Shown here in pieces: positions 18,635 to 28,812 of a stretch of 56,114 nucleotides of DNA. Source of the stretch: Leptothrix sp. (in: b-proteobacteria). Lineage in GTDB: Bacteria; Pseudomonadota; Gammaproteobacteria; Burkholderiales; Burkholderiaceae_C. The stretch spans positions 1-56,114 of the forward strand of contig PNKD01000012.1 in the NCBI GenBank assembly GCA_013822265.1. The letters run 5' to 3'. The translations under genes and the position numbers were made by a program. The notes beneath the pieces were generated by a model. That model was given only the letters and a program-made list of their open reading frames with translations. It made no database searches and was not told the DNA's origin. The stretch's first letter is position 1. Each line of letters opens with the position of its first letter.

Positions 18635-19606
18635 GTGATCCGTCGCCACGCCTTCGACAACGCCGACAACCGCCGCCTCGCCCACCTGTGCGGGCCGCTG
18701 GACACGCACCTGCGCAGCATCGAGGGCGCGCTGGGCGTGACGCTGGTGCGCCGCGACGCGAGCTTTCGCATCGAGGGCCCGCGTGACGGCGTCGAGCGCG
18801 CGGTGCGGCTGCTCGACGCGCTGTACACCAGCGCCGCGCACCCGATAGGCGAGCGCACGCTGCAGCTGGCGCTGCTGAAGTACGCGGCCACCGTGCCCGG
18901 CGCGCCGCAGGCGCCCACGGCCGATGGCCACGGTGACCTCGTGCTGCACACGCGCCACGCCGAGCTGCGCGGCCGCACGCCCAACCAGATGCAGTACCTG
19001 CAGCAGATCCTGGCCCACGACATCAGCCTGGGCATAGGCCCGGCCGGCACCGGCAAGACCTACCTGGCCGTGGCCTGTGCGGTCGACGCGCTCGAGCGCC
19101 ACGGCGTGCAGCGCATCGTGCTCACGCGCCCGGCGGTCGAGGCCGGCGAGCGTCTCGGGTTCCTGCCCGGTGACCTGGCGCAGAAGGTCGACCCCTACCT
19201 GCGGCCGCTGTACGACGCGCTCTACGACCTGATGGGCTTCGACCGCGTGGCCAAGGCCTTCGACAAGGGCCAGATCGAGGTCGCGCCGCTGGCCTTCATG
19301 CGCGGGCGCACGCTGAACCACGCCTTCGTCATCCTCGACGAGGCGCAGAACAGCACACGCGAGCAGATGAAGATGTTCCTCACCCGCATCGGTTTCGGCA
19401 GCAAGTGCGTGATCACCGGCGACGTGAGCCAGATCGACCTGCCCAAGGGCGTGGCCAGCGGCCTCGTCGATGCCCACCGCGTGCTGCGTGGCGTCGAGGG
19501 CATCGCGGTCACCGAATTCACCGCCGCCGACGTCGTGCGCCACCCGCTGGTGGCGCGCATCGTCGAGGCCTACGAACGCCACCGCAGCGGCGACGACGAA
19601 CGATGA
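18635..19606 (+). CDS. PhoH-family ATPase (YbeZ-type)
   Basis: A 323-residue protein with the PhoH ATPase core: Walker [12 protein letters not shown] near residue 140 and Walker B-like FVILDEAQN near residue 235, then GDVSQIDLP. Members bind ATP and are linked to RNA metabolism together with YbeY. I prefer the GTG at 18635, giving [21 protein letters not shown], because PhoH homologues begin there; ATG 18560 would add 25 low-complexity residues. Its TGA overlaps the ybeY ATG (19603-19606). Confidence 0.9.
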   Translation: MIRRHAFDNADNRRLAHLCGPLDTHLRSIEGALGVTLVRRDASFRIEGPRDGVERAVRLLDALYTSAAHPIGERTLQLALLKYAATVPGAPQAPTADGHGDLVLHTRHAELRGRTPNQMQYLQQILAHDISLGIGPAGTGKTYLAVACAVDALERHGVQRIVLTRPAVEAGERLGFLPGDLAQKVDPYLRPLYDALYDLMGFDRVAKAFDKGQIEVAPLAFMRGRTLNHAFVILDEAQNSTREQMKMFLTRIGFGSKCVITGDVSQIDLPKGVASGLVDAHRVLRGVEGIAVTEFTAADVVRHPLVARIVEAYERHRSGDDER

Positions 19607-20103
19607 AACGCGCCTTGGCCACGCCGCCCGATGCCGCGCCGCGCCGCGCGCGGCCGCCGCTGTCGCTGTCGCTGCAGTTCGCCGACCGGCGCCACCGCGC
19701 GCTGCTGCCGCGCCACCGCGTGGCGCGCTGGGTGCGCGCGGCGCTGCAGGCGGCCGGCGAGATCACGGTGCGCATCGTCGACGCCGAGGAAGGCCGGGCG
19801 CTGAACCGCGACTACCGCGGCAAGGACTACGCCACCAACGTGCTGACCTTCGACTACGCCCACGACCCCGTGGTCGTGGCCGACCTGGTGATCTGCGCGC
19901 CGGTGGTCGAGGCCGAGGCGCTGGCGCAGGGCCTCACGCTCGAGGCCCATTACGCCCACCTGCTCGTGCACGGCACGCTGCACGCGCAGGGTTACGAGCA
20001 CGACGACGTGCCCGAAGCCGAGGCGGCGGCGATGGAGGCACTGGAGACGGCCGTGCTGGCCGGCCTGGGCGTCGCCGACCCGTACAAGCGCCGAGGCACC
20101 TGA
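19603..20103 (+). CDS. ybeY: YbeY endoribonuclease (rRNA maturation factor)
   Basis: A 166-residue protein with the YbeY metal site [12 protein letters not shown] near residue 126, where three His bind zinc, and the conserved [15 protein letters not shown] segment near residue 65. YbeY acts as a single-strand endoribonuclease in 16S rRNA 3'-end processing and ribosome quality control. It is coupled to phoH by an ATGA overlap. The N-terminal ~20 residues are a basic Ala/Pro-rich extension. The stop is directly followed by repeat copy B. Confidence 0.93.
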   Translation: MKRALATPPDAAPRRARPPLSLSLQFADRRHRALLPRHRVARWVRAALQAAGEITVRIVDAEEGRALNRDYRGKDYATNVLTFDYAHDPVVVADLVICAPVVEAEALAQGLTLEAHYAHLLVHGTLHAQGYEHDDVPEAEAAAMEALETAVLAGLGVADPYKRRGT

Positions 20104-20192
20104 CCAAGCTTCCCGCCACGGATCCGGCTCCGCCGGGCCGTCGGCGGAGCATCCCCCTCGGGGGGTAGCGAGCGCCAGCGAGCTTGGGGGCC
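20104..20192 (-). repeat. Dispersed GC-rich palindromic repeat, copy B (reverse orientation)
   Basis: Read on the minus strand it gives CCCCCAAGCTCGCTGGCGC, then CCCCCCGAGGGGG and CGGCCCGGCGGAGCCGGATC, the block order of copies A and C. It fills the whole space between the ybeY stop (20103) and the upp stop (20193), i.e. between two convergent genes, which fits a bidirectional terminator. Confidence 0.72.
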
Positions 20193-20831
<639 letters not shown>

Positions 20832-20859
20832 CGGTGCGTCTCTTGCGTAGGGGTGGGGT

Positions 20860-22191
20860 CTAGAAGATCGTGCCGTCGCTGTCGATCTTCAGCGGTGGCG
20901 AGCCGTCGGCACGCAGTTCCCGTGCGAGCTCGCGCCCGGCGGCCCAGGTGCCGCCTTCGAGGATGCAGGCCAGCGGCAGTTCGTCGGCGGTCTTGCCGAG
21001 CTGCTCGCGCACCAGCGCGGCGAGCTCGTCGAGCAGCGCCACGGTCAGCGCCCGCCACTCGACGATGAAGTCGTCCTGCGGCTTCCAGGTGCGCGCCAGC
21101 AGGCGCGCATCGCGCGGCACGATGACGCCGCCGTCGATCAGCAGGCCGCCGTTGCGGTACTCGGGCAGGCCGGTCAGTGCGTCCAGGCCGGTGACGCGCA
21201 CGCCGGCCCACTGCAGCGGCTCGATCAGCGAGTAGCTCAGCCACTGGCTGAGCTTGTGGAAGGGCACCCAGCCGCCGGTGGTGGGGTCGCGCAGCGGCAG
21301 CGGGCCGCTGCCGGTGAGGTCGCCGGCCCAGCGGTGCGGCCAGACATCACCCGCCGGCAGGCCCTGCACGCGGCTGCCCGAGGTCCAGATCGGGCTCAGC
21401 ACGCGCAGCACCTCACCCAGCACCGCCGTGGCGGTGACTTCGGTGCGTGTGCCGCCGTCGGTGAGGCGGTCGAACAGCAGGCCGGGGCGGGCGCTGCCGC
21501 CGCCGCGTGCCGCTTCGTCGCGCAGTGCCGCGCCCAGCCGCAACAGCAGCCCGGCGCGGCCCTCCAGGCCGACCAGCGGGTTGGACGGGCTGGACTGGAA
21601 GATCGTGCGCAGCGCGCCGGCGTCCACGCGCTCCAGCGCCGCGGCATCGGCGCGCAGCGGGTCGGCGGCGGTGGCCGAGAAGCTGCCGTTGAGGAAGGCG
21701 TGCCAGGTGGCCACGCCCAGGCCCTCCGAGCGCTGCAGCACGCTCTCGGGGCGGCCGTCGGTGCGCTCGGCATCCGCGGCGCCAGCGCCGCGGCCTTCTG
21801 CGTAGCGCCAGGCCGGGCCGGCGCCGGCGTCCAGCAGCACGCTCACCACGCTGAGGTCGAAGCGCGCGCGCGCCGCTTCGGCGCTGCCGCGGCCGGCCAG
21901 CAGGGCGTCGAGCAGCGGCTTGCGATCGACGCCGCCGGCCTCGAAGTGGCGCCAGCGGCTGTGGTACGGGATGCGCAGGTCCGGGAAGCGCTTCAGCGTC
22001 AGCGCCACCACGCGCGCGGCCAGCGCCGGCAAGGCGCCGCGCTGCACGGTGAAGTACTCGCTGACGTTGGCGTCGGCGGCACGCAGGATGGCGGCGCAGC
22101 GCAGGCGGATGGTGCCGGGGTCGCGCAGCAGCGCCAGCGGGTGGCGCGAGTCGGGCGCGGTCGATTGCGGGGCCAGGCCGGTCTCGCTCAA
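20860..22191 (-). CDS. URC4/urg3-family uracil catabolism protein (DUF1688)
   Basis: A 443-residue protein that matches the DUF1688/URC4 family: [55 protein letters not shown], and the closing [18 protein letters not shown]. In the yeast Lachancea kluyveri, URC4 is essential for the URC uracil-degradation route, but its reaction is not established. The only fitting start is TTG at 22191, overlapping the URC1 stop as TTGA, which implies translational coupling. It is followed by upp. Confidence 0.88.
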   Translation of the reverse strand: MSETGLAPQSTAPDSRHPLALLRDPGTIRLRCAAILRAADANVSEYFTVQRGALPALAARVVALTLKRFPDLRIPYHSRWRHFEAGGVDRKPLLDALLAGRGSAEAARARFDLSVVSVLLDAGAGPAWRYAEGRGAGAADAERTDGRPESVLQRSEGLGVATWHAFLNGSFSATAADPLRADAAALERVDAGALRTIFQSSPSNPLVGLEGRAGLLLRLGAALRDEAARGGGSARPGLLFDRLTDGGTRTEVTATAVLGEVLRVLSPIWTSGSRVQGLPAGDVWPHRWAGDLTGSGPLPLRDPTTGGWVPFHKLSQWLSYSLIEPLQWAGVRVTGLDALTGLPEYRNGGLLIDGGVIVPRDARLLARTWKPQDDFIVEWRALTVALLDELAALVREQLGKTADELPLACILEGGTWAAGRELARELRADGSPPLKIDSDGTIF

Positions 22192-23438
22192 AGTGCTCGC
22201 CCCTTGACCTGGGCGAGCTCGGCGCCGGTGGGCGCCACGCCGTCGGTGAAGTAGCCGGCGGCCACCTTGGCCTCCATCTCCACGCGCGCGTCGGCCGGGA
22301 TCAGCGCGTCGGGGATCTTCACGCGTTCGCCCACTTCGATGCCGCTGCCGGTGATGGCGTCGTACTTGTCGTTGCTCATGCTCACCAGGCGGTGGATCTT
22401 GCGCACGCCCAGCCAGTGCAGCACGTCGGGCATCAGTTCCTGGAAGCGCATGTCCTGCACGCCGGCCACGCACTCGGTGCGCAGGAAGTACTTGTCGGCG
22501 CTGTCGCCGCCGACTTGGCGCTTGCGCGCGTTGTAGACCAGGAACTTGGTGACCTCGCCCAGGGCCCGGCCTTCCTTGCGGCTGTAGGCGATGAGCCCCA
22601 CGCCGCCGGCCTGCGCGCCGCGCAGGCATTCCTCGATGGCGTGCGTGAGGTAGGGCCGGCAGGTGCAGATGTCGCTGCCGAAGACATCGCTGCCGTTGCA
22701 CTCGTCGTGCACGCGCGCGGTCAGTGTCACCTGCGGGTCAGCCAGGTCGCGGATGTCGCCGAAGACGTACAACGTCTGCCCGCCGATGGGCGGCAGGAAG
22801 ACCTCGAGGTCGCTGCGCGTGACGAGCTCGGGGTACATGCCGCCGGTTTCCTCGAACAGGGCGCGGCGCAGGTCGGCTTCCTTGACCTTGAAACGCTCGG
22901 CCACGCCGGGCAGCCACCACACCGGCTCCACCGCCACCTTGGTGACGGTGGCCGAAGCGTCGTCGAGCAGGATGCGCCCGTCCACCGCCAGGCGCTGGAA
23001 GGCCAGCGCCTGCTTGATCTCGGGCAGGTGGATGTGGGCCTTGGTGACGGCGATGGTGGGCCGGATGTCGTAGCCCTGCGCCAGGTGGTCGGCGAACACC
23101 GACTGCACGCTGGCGCCCCAGGGGTCGATGCTGACGATGCGGCCCGCCTCACTCCACTGTGGGTAGGGGCCGATGAGGTCGGTGGGCGCGGTGTCGGTGA
23201 GGTCGGCGCGGTGGCCGCGCGTCAGGTTGCCTGCGGCTACCGCCAGCGCGCGGTAGACGCCGTAGCTGCCGCTGTGCGTGCCGATCACGTTGCGCTGGCT
23301 GCGGTTGGTGGTGCTGCCCACCACCGGGCCGCGGGCCAGCGCGTCGGCCGCGCCCCAGACGATGGCCGGCGCGCCGGCGCTGCCCTGCCCGGGGTGAGAG
23401 GTCAGGCGGATGTGGCGGGTGGTGGGTGGGGTGGTCAT
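22188..23438 (-). CDS. GTP cyclohydrolase II-like uracil catabolism enzyme (URC1)
   Basis: A 416-residue protein whose C-terminal half carries the RibA-type zinc site: CNGSDVFGSDICTC (C-x10-C-x-C) near residue 265, with downstream GLIAYSRKEGRALG as in cyclohydrolase II. The ~200-residue N-terminal extension and the lack of a DHBP synthase domain match URC1 rather than riboflavin RibA. URC1 is proposed to open the pyrimidine ring of a uracil-derived nucleotide. It is the head of a URC1-URC4-upp unit. ATG 23438. A 78-base gap separates it from the PhyH-type gene upstream on the same strand. Confidence 0.9.
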   Translation of the reverse strand: MTTPPTTRHIRLTSHPGQGSAGAPAIVWGAADALARGPVVGSTTNRSQRNVIGTHSGSYGVYRALAVAAGNLTRGHRADLTDTAPTDLIGPYPQWSEAGRIVSIDPWGASVQSVFADHLAQGYDIRPTIAVTKAHIHLPEIKQALAFQRLAVDGRILLDDASATVTKVAVEPVWWLPGVAERFKVKEADLRRALFEETGGMYPELVTRSDLEVFLPPIGGQTLYVFGDIRDLADPQVTLTARVHDECNGSDVFGSDICTCRPYLTHAIEECLRGAQAGGVGLIAYSRKEGRALGEVTKFLVYNARKRQVGGDSADKYFLRTECVAGVQDMRFQELMPDVLHWLGVRKIHRLVSMSNDKYDAITGSGIEVGERVKIPDALIPADARVEMEAKVAAGYFTDGVAPTGAELAQVKGRAL

Positions 23439-23516
23439 GGCGGCCTGAGTGCGGAAGGTGCGGAAGATACGCTACCGGAGATGCCCGGAACGCGACGGTG
23501 TCCGCGCGATCGGCGA

Positions 23517-24380
23517 TCAGGCCAGGCCGCGCACCGGCAGCGCGGCGCTGCGCTGCAGCCAGTTCTCGGGCGCGTAGGCGGCCGTGCCGTCGGTGACGTG
23601 CAGCGTGTAGGCCAGCCGGCTCTTCGCGCTGCGGTTGGGCGGGCTGTAGTGCGGCAGCAGCCCCGGGAAGACGACCAGCGTGCCCGCCGCCACGGGCAGC
23701 GCGCGCGCCTGCGCCGCGGTGGGCCAGGGCGTGGCGTGCAGCGGCTTCATCACCAGGCGCGGCGGTGCACCCGCGGGGCGCTCGCACACGTACTGCTCGC
23801 GCAGCACGCTGCCCGGGCCGCGGTGGCCGCCGGGCTGCACCCACAGGCAGCCGTTGTCCAGCGTGGCGTCTTCGAGCGCGAACCAGAACGTCAGCACCGT
23901 CTGCGGCGTGGTGACGAAGAAGCTGGCGTCCTGGTGCCAGCCGACCTCGCCGCCGATGTGCGGCTGCTTGAAGATGACCTGGCTCTGCCATACCTGCGGC
24001 CGGACGAGGCCGAGTGCGGACGCCAGCGCCGCCAGTTCGGCGCCGTGCGAGAAGGCGTCGAACACCGCGTCGCGGTCGTGCAGCGCGTGGCCGATCTTGT
24101 TGATGCTGCGGTCCTTGGGCACGCACAGGCGGCCTTCGCCGTCGAGCGCCTCTTCCTCGAAGAAGCAGTGCACCGCCTCGGCCGAGTCCAGCAGCGCGGC
24201 GTCGGCCAGCTTGCTGCGGTCGCGCGTGGAGAAGCGGCTGCTCGTCGCGCCGGGGTCGAAGGCGGCGACGATCTCCCGCGCGCGCCGGCAGGCGGCATCG
24301 GTCTCCGCGGCCGGCTTGAAGCCGGGCAGCACCAGACAGCCGTCGTGTTGCCAGGCCTGTCGTTGATCGGGGGTCAGCAT
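23517..24380 (-). CDS. PhyH-family Fe(II)/2-oxoglutarate dioxygenase
   Basis: A 287-residue phytanoyl-CoA dioxygenase-like protein. The iron-binding HxD is visible as GWHQDASFF near residue 147; the distal region LLPHYSPPNRSAKSRLAYTLHV (shown in part: HYSPPN...SRLAY) near residue 245 supplies the second His and the 2-oxoglutarate Arg. The substrate is unknown. It is the first gene of the minus-strand unit leading into URC1-URC4-upp and faces the TonB receptor across 195 bases. Because fungal pyrimidine salvage uses related dioxygenases on thymine and deoxynucleosides, a pyrimidine substrate is a reasonable guess, not shown by the sequence. Confidence 0.85.
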   Translation of the reverse strand: MLTPDQRQAWQHDGCLVLPGFKPAAETDAACRRAREIVAAFDPGATSSRFSTRDRSKLADAALLDSAEAVHCFFEEEALDGEGRLCVPKDRSINKIGHALHDRDAVFDAFSHGAELAALASALGLVRPQVWQSQVIFKQPHIGGEVGWHQDASFFVTTPQTVLTFWFALEDATLDNGCLWVQPGGHRGPGSVLREQYVCERPAGAPPRLVMKPLHATPWPTAAQARALPVAAGTLVVFPGLLPHYSPPNRSAKSRLAYTLHVTDGTAAYAPENWLQRSAALPVRGLA

Positions 24381-24575
24381 GTGTTGCGTGCAGGCGTCGA
24401 AGCGGCGGGTGAATGTGCGGCCGCGGGCGCGTTTTCACCAAGTTGGACCCGGCTCGGCGGCATCATCCCATGCTATCCGCCCGCCACGAACGGGCGCCGC
24501 GCCGCGCGCGGGCGTGCCGTCGCAGGCATGGCGATGACCCCAACCATCCCGTCCAAACACCCAGGAGTACTGCCC

Positions 24576-26864
24576 ATGTCCACTGCCCGCGCCGCCCGCC
24601 GCCTGCCCGCCCTCCCCTCACATCACGCGCTGGCCGCTGCCGCGCTGGTGCTGCTGAGCGGCGGCGCCGCCGCCCAGGCCAGCGGCGGCCAGCTGCAGAC
24701 CATCACCGTGACCGCCGAGCGCCGGCTCGAGAACATCCGCGACGTGCCCAGCTCGGTGAGCGCGCTGCAGGGCGAGATGCTCGAGGTGCTGAACAGCGGC
24801 GGGCAGGACATCCGCCTGCTGGCCGGCCGGGCGCCCAGCCTGAACATCGAGTCGTCGTTCGGCCGCGCCTTCCCGCGCTTCTACATCCGCGGCATCGGCA
24901 ACACCGACTTCGACCTCAACGCCTCGCAGCCCGTCAGCCTGGTCTACGACGACGTGGTGCAGGAGAACCCCATCCTCAAGGGCTTCCCGATCTTCGACAT
25001 GGAGCGCATCGAGGTGCTCAACGGCCCGCAGGGCACGCTGTTCGGCCGCAACTCGCCGGCCGGCGTCGTGAAGTTCGAGTCGGTCAAGCCCGGCAAGAAG
25101 TTCGAGGGTTATGCACTGGCCTCGCTGGGCCGCTTCTCGGCGCTGAACCTCGAGGGCGCGGTGAACGTGCCGCTGTCGCCCACGGTGTCGCTGCGCGTGG
25201 CCGCGCAGTCGCAGAACCGCGACGACTGGGTGAAGAACGGCTACCCGGCAGGCCCGACGCGCGAGCTCGAGGGTTACAACGACAACGCCGCCCGCGTGCA
25301 GCTGCTGTGGTCGCCGAGCAAGGAATTCAGCGCGCTGGCCAACCTGCACACGCGCGATCTCAAGGGTTCGGCGCGCGTGTTCCGCGCCAACATCATCCAG
25401 CCCGGCACCAACAACCTGGTGGCCGGCTTCGACAAGGCCAAGGTCTACCAGGACGGCATCAACAGCCAGGACGTCAGCAACACCGGCGGCAGCCTGCGCC
25501 TGCGCTGGGATCTGGGCAACGGCATGGCGCTGAACAGCATCACCGGCTACGAGACGGTGGATTCGCTGAGCCGCGGCGACATCGACGGTGGCTACGGCAA
25601 TGCCGGTGCACCGGCGCCCATCGGCAAGCCCTTCGGCCCTGGCTTCATCCCCTTCGACGCCGAGTCGGCCGACGGCATGCCCAAGCACAAGCAGTTCACG
25701 CAGGAGTTCCGCCTCGAAAGCACCGGCAGCGGCGCGCTGCAGTGGCTGGCCGGCGTCTACTACTTCGACGAGCAGCTGAAGATCGACAGCTTCAACTACA
25801 GCAGCCTGGGCGGCAACACGCTCAACGGGCTGGCCAAGCAGGACCAGCAGAACAAGGCCTGGGCGGTGTTCGGCAGCGTCAACCTCGAGGTCAGCCCGCA
25901 GCTCAAGCTGCGTGGCGGCCTGCGCTACACGCAGGACGACAAGGACTTCTTCGCCGACCGCCTGATCGCGCCGCCGTTCAGCCCCACCTTCATCGGCCGC
26001 CGCACCGCCGCCACCAGCGCCAGCAACGTCAGCGGCGACTTCAGCGCCAGCTACGCGCTGGACAAGACGACCAACGTCTACGGCCGCGTGGCCACGGGCT
26101 TCCGCGCGCCGGCCATCCAGGGCCGGCTGCTGTTCGGCGACACGCTCTCGGTGGCCAGGAGCGAGAAGGTCACCTCCTACGAAGCCGGCGTGAAGGCCGA
26201 CCTGATGAACGGCCGCGCACGCGTCTCGGCCGCCGTATTCAGCTACATCATCAAGGACCAGCAGCTCACCGCGGTGGGTGGCGCGGCCAACTTCAACCAG
26301 CTTGTCAACGCCGACAAGACCGCCGGCCAGGGCTTCGAGTTCAACACCCAGTGGCTGGTCACCGAGCGCCTGCTGCTCACGCTGGGCGGCAGCTACAACA
26401 GCACCAAGATCAAGGACCCCGGGCTGCGTGTCGACGCCTGCGGCAGCGGCTGCACGGTGAAAGACCCCATCACCGCGCCGATCAACCCGGCGATCGGCAA
26501 GTTCGCGCCCACGGTGTCGATAGACGGCAACCCCTTGCCCCAGGCGCCCAAGCAGACGCTGAACTTCACCGCCCGCTACAGCATGCCCATCCAGGGCGGC
26601 GACCTGGTGCTGCTGACCGACGTGGTCTACCGCAGCAAGATCAACTTCTTCCTCTACGAGAGCACCGAGTTCACCGGCAAGTCGCTGACCGAGGTCGGCG
26701 TGCGCGCCGGCTACAACTTCGGCAACGGCAAGTACGAGGCTGCGGCCTTCGTGCGCAACCTGACCGACACCACCCGCGTGGTGGGCGGCATCGACTTCAA
26801 CAACCTCACCGGCTTCATCAACGAGCCGCGCACCTACGGCGTGTCGTTCAAGGCGAACTTCTGA
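24576..26864 (+). CDS. TonB-dependent outer-membrane receptor
   Basis: A 762-residue receptor. A signal peptide ends near GGAAAQ|AS (~residue 30), followed by the TonB box-like TITVTAERR (~37), the plug domain (RDVPSSVSALQGEML; FYIRGIGNTDFDLN; GPQGTLFGRNSPAGVV) and a 22-strand-type barrel ending in FKANF with a terminal Phe. It imports a ligand across the outer membrane using TonB energy. ATG 24576 has CCAGGAG upstream. It is divergent from the dioxygenase/URC genes and followed by a BMP-type binding protein, which suggests a nucleoside or nucleobase ligand by context only. Confidence 0.93.
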   Translation: MSTARAARRLPALPSHHALAAAALVLLSGGAAAQASGGQLQTITVTAERRLENIRDVPSSVSALQGEMLEVLNSGGQDIRLLAGRAPSLNIESSFGRAFPRFYIRGIGNTDFDLNASQPVSLVYDDVVQENPILKGFPIFDMERIEVLNGPQGTLFGRNSPAGVVKFESVKPGKKFEGYALASLGRFSALNLEGAVNVPLSPTVSLRVAAQSQNRDDWVKNGYPAGPTRELEGYNDNAARVQLLWSPSKEFSALANLHTRDLKGSARVFRANIIQPGTNNLVAGFDKAKVYQDGINSQDVSNTGGSLRLRWDLGNGMALNSITGYETVDSLSRGDIDGGYGNAGAPAPIGKPFGPGFIPFDAESADGMPKHKQFTQEFRLESTGSGALQWLAGVYYFDEQLKIDSFNYSSLGGNTLNGLAKQDQQNKAWAVFGSVNLEVSPQLKLRGGLRYTQDDKDFFADRLIAPPFSPTFIGRRTAATSASNVSGDFSASYALDKTTNVYGRVATGFRAPAIQGRLLFGDTLSVARSEKVTSYEAGVKADLMNGRARVSAAVFSYIIKDQQLTAVGGAANFNQLVNADKTAGQGFEFNTQWLVTERLLLTLGGSYNSTKIKDPGLRVDACGSGCTVKDPITAPINPAIGKFAPTVSIDGNPLPQAPKQTLNFTARYSMPIQGGDLVLLTDVVYRSKINFFLYESTEFTGKSLTEVGVRAGYNFGNGKYEAAAFVRNLTDTTRVVGGIDFNNLTGFINEPRTYGVSFKANF

Positions 26865-26945
26865 CCCCCCCCGAAGCGCCTTCGGCGCTCCCCCCCGGGG
26901 GGGCGAGGCGAGCGGCCCGGCGGAGCCGGTTCCGCGGCGTCCGCT
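26865..26945 (+). repeat. Dispersed GC-rich palindromic repeat, copy C
   Basis: It starts at the base after the TonB receptor stop: CCCCCCCCGAAGCGCC, CCCCCCCGGGGGGG, then GCGGCCCGGCGGAGCCGG and TTCCGCGGCG. The GGCCCGGCGGAGCCGGTTCCGC block is shared with copy A. It runs up to the proposed start of the BMP-family gene. Confidence 0.75.
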
Positions 26946-27907
26946 TGGTGTTGCTGGCCGCTGGCGCGGCAGCGTGTCTGGCGCATGCCACCGGGTACGC
27001 GCAGCCGGCGATCATCTTCGAGCTCGGCGGCAAGAACGACAAGAGTTTCGGCCAGGCCGCCTGGGAAGGCGCCGAGCGCTGGAAGAAGGCCACCGGCCGG
27101 CCCTACCTCGAGTTCGAGATCGCGGGCGCCGCGCAGCGCGAGCAGGCGGCGCGCCGCTTCGCACAGCGCGGCGCCAGCCCCATCGTCGGTGTCGGCTTTC
27201 CGCAGGCCAGCAGCATCGAGGCGGTGGCGCGCGAGTTCCCCAAGACCCGCTTCGCCATCGTCGACACGGTGGTGGCGCTGCCCAACGTGCAGAGCTTCGT
27301 CTACCGCGAGCACGAGGGCGCCTTCCTGGCCGGGCAGCTGGCGGCATTGGCCAGCAAGACCGGCAAGCTGGGTTTCGTCGGCGGCCAGGACATCCCGCTC
27401 GTGCGCAAGGTGCTCTGCGGCTACGAGCAGGGAGCCCGGTACGCGAACCCGAGGGTGCAGGTGATCAGCGCCATGACCGGCACCACCAACGCCGCCTGGA
27501 CCGACCCCGCGCGTGGCGCCGAGCTCACGCGCATGCAGGCCGCGCAGGGCGCCGATGTCATCTTCGCCGCGGCCGGCACCACCGGCCTGGGCGTGCTGCA
27601 GGCCGCGGCCGACCTGGGGCTGCTGGGCATAGGCGTCGACAGCAACCAGAACGGCCTGCACCCCGGGCGCATGCTGACGTCGATGCTCAAGCGCACCGAT
27701 GTCGCGGTGTTCCAGGCCTTCAGCGGCGTGCGGCCCGGCATCACGGCGCTGGGGCTGAAGGAGGGCGGGCTGGACCTCGCCTACGACGAGCACAACGCGC
27801 AGCTCGTGACGCCCGCGATGCGCGCCAGCGTCGAGGCGGCCAAGGCCGAGATCGTGGCCGGCCGGCTCAAGGTCATCGACTACACGGCGGCGATGGCCTG
27901 CCGGTGA
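26945..27907 (+). CDS. BMP/PnrA-family nucleoside-type binding protein
   Basis: About 320 residues matching the BMP (Med/PnrA) periplasmic-binding family: [85 protein letters not shown]. Family members bind purine nucleosides or related ligands. A signal-peptide-like stretch ([19 protein letters not shown]) is present, but the n-region is very short and no ATG or Shine-Dalgarno site is seen; possible starts are TTG 26945, GTG 26948 or TTG 26951, all at the edge of repeat copy C. The repeat may have replaced the original start. No ABC permease or ATPase genes follow. Confidence 0.82.
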   Translation: MVLLAAGAAACLAHATGYAQPAIIFELGGKNDKSFGQAAWEGAERWKKATGRPYLEFEIAGAAQREQAARRFAQRGASPIVGVGFPQASSIEAVAREFPKTRFAIVDTVVALPNVQSFVYREHEGAFLAGQLAALASKTGKLGFVGGQDIPLVRKVLCGYEQGARYANPRVQVISAMTGTTNAAWTDPARGAELTRMQAAQGADVIFAAAGTTGLGVLQAAADLGLLGIGVDSNQNGLHPGRMLTSMLKRTDVAVFQAFSGVRPGITALGLKEGGLDLAYDEHNAQLVTPAMRASVEAAKAEIVAGRLKVIDYTAAMACR

Positions 27908-27956
27908 GGTGCGCTGCACCGGCGCTGCGGCCGCCGAGACTCTAGACTGCGCGCCG

Positions 27957-28622
27957 ATGCGCATCCTGTGCCTGGGCCGCCGCCCCTACGCCGAGACCGA
28001 GGCCGCGATGCGCGCCTTCACCGCCGCGCGCACGCCCGACACCGAAGACGAGCTCTGGCTCGTCGAGCACGACCCCGTCTTCACGCAGGGCGTCGCCGGC
28101 CGCGAGGCGCACGTGCTGGCCGCCGGCGACATCCCCGTCGTGCGCACCGATCGCGGCGGCCAGGTCACCTTTCACGGCCCCGGCCAGGTCGTGGCCTACC
28201 CGCTGCTGGATCTGCGTCGCCTGGGCATCTACGTCAAGGAATACGTCTACCGCATCGAAGAAGCGGTGATCGACACGCTGTGGGCCACCGGCGGCGTGGT
28301 CGGCCACCGCGTGCGCAGCGCGCCGGGCATCTACGTGCGCTGGGCCGATCCGTTCTCGCATGCGCGCCTCACCGAGCAAAGCCTGAGCCCCTTCCTGGGC
28401 CTGGGCAAGATCGCCGCCCTGGGCATCAAGGTCAGCCAGCACCGCAGCTACCACGGCGTGGCGCTGAACGTGGCGATGGACCTGGAACCCTTCACGCGCA
28501 TCGACCCCTGCGGCTACGCCGGCCTGCGCACGCTGGACCTGCGCAGCCTGGGCGTGCACGCCGCCTGGGACGAGGTGGCGCAGCGCCTGGCGCAGCAGCT
28601 GCAGCTGCGGCTGTCGCCCTGA
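27957..28622 (+). CDS. lipB: Octanoyltransferase LipB
   Basis: A 221-residue protein with LipB motifs: [21 protein letters not shown] near residue 62 (shown from RGGQ), [20 protein letters not shown] with the conserved Lys near 148, and the catalytic Cys in DPCGYAGL near 183. It moves octanoyl groups from acyl carrier protein to lipoyl domains. ATG 27957 gives the normal N-terminus. Usually lipA follows directly; here a LuxR-type regulator lies between them. Confidence 0.95.
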   Translation: MRILCLGRRPYAETEAAMRAFTAARTPDTEDELWLVEHDPVFTQGVAGREAHVLAAGDIPVVRTDRGGQVTFHGPGQVVAYPLLDLRRLGIYVKEYVYRIEEAVIDTLWATGGVVGHRVRSAPGIYVRWADPFSHARLTEQSLSPFLGLGKIAALGIKVSQHRSYHGVALNVAMDLEPFTRIDPCGYAGLRTLDLRSLGVHAAWDEVAQRLAQQLQLRLSP

Positions 28623-28812
28623 GGGCGGCGAGGGCCCTGGCCGGCGGCGCACGGCAGGCGCCCGCCGAGCCCGCGGCCCGGGATGCGTCGCTTCGGATTG
28701 CGCCTGCTCACCGGCGCCGCGGCGCCACCTGCGGATACTGGCCCGCAGCCTGCCCACCATTCGCCCGAGGCTTGGCCCCGGGCGCCAGGAACGAACGACT
28801 TGACGAGCGACG

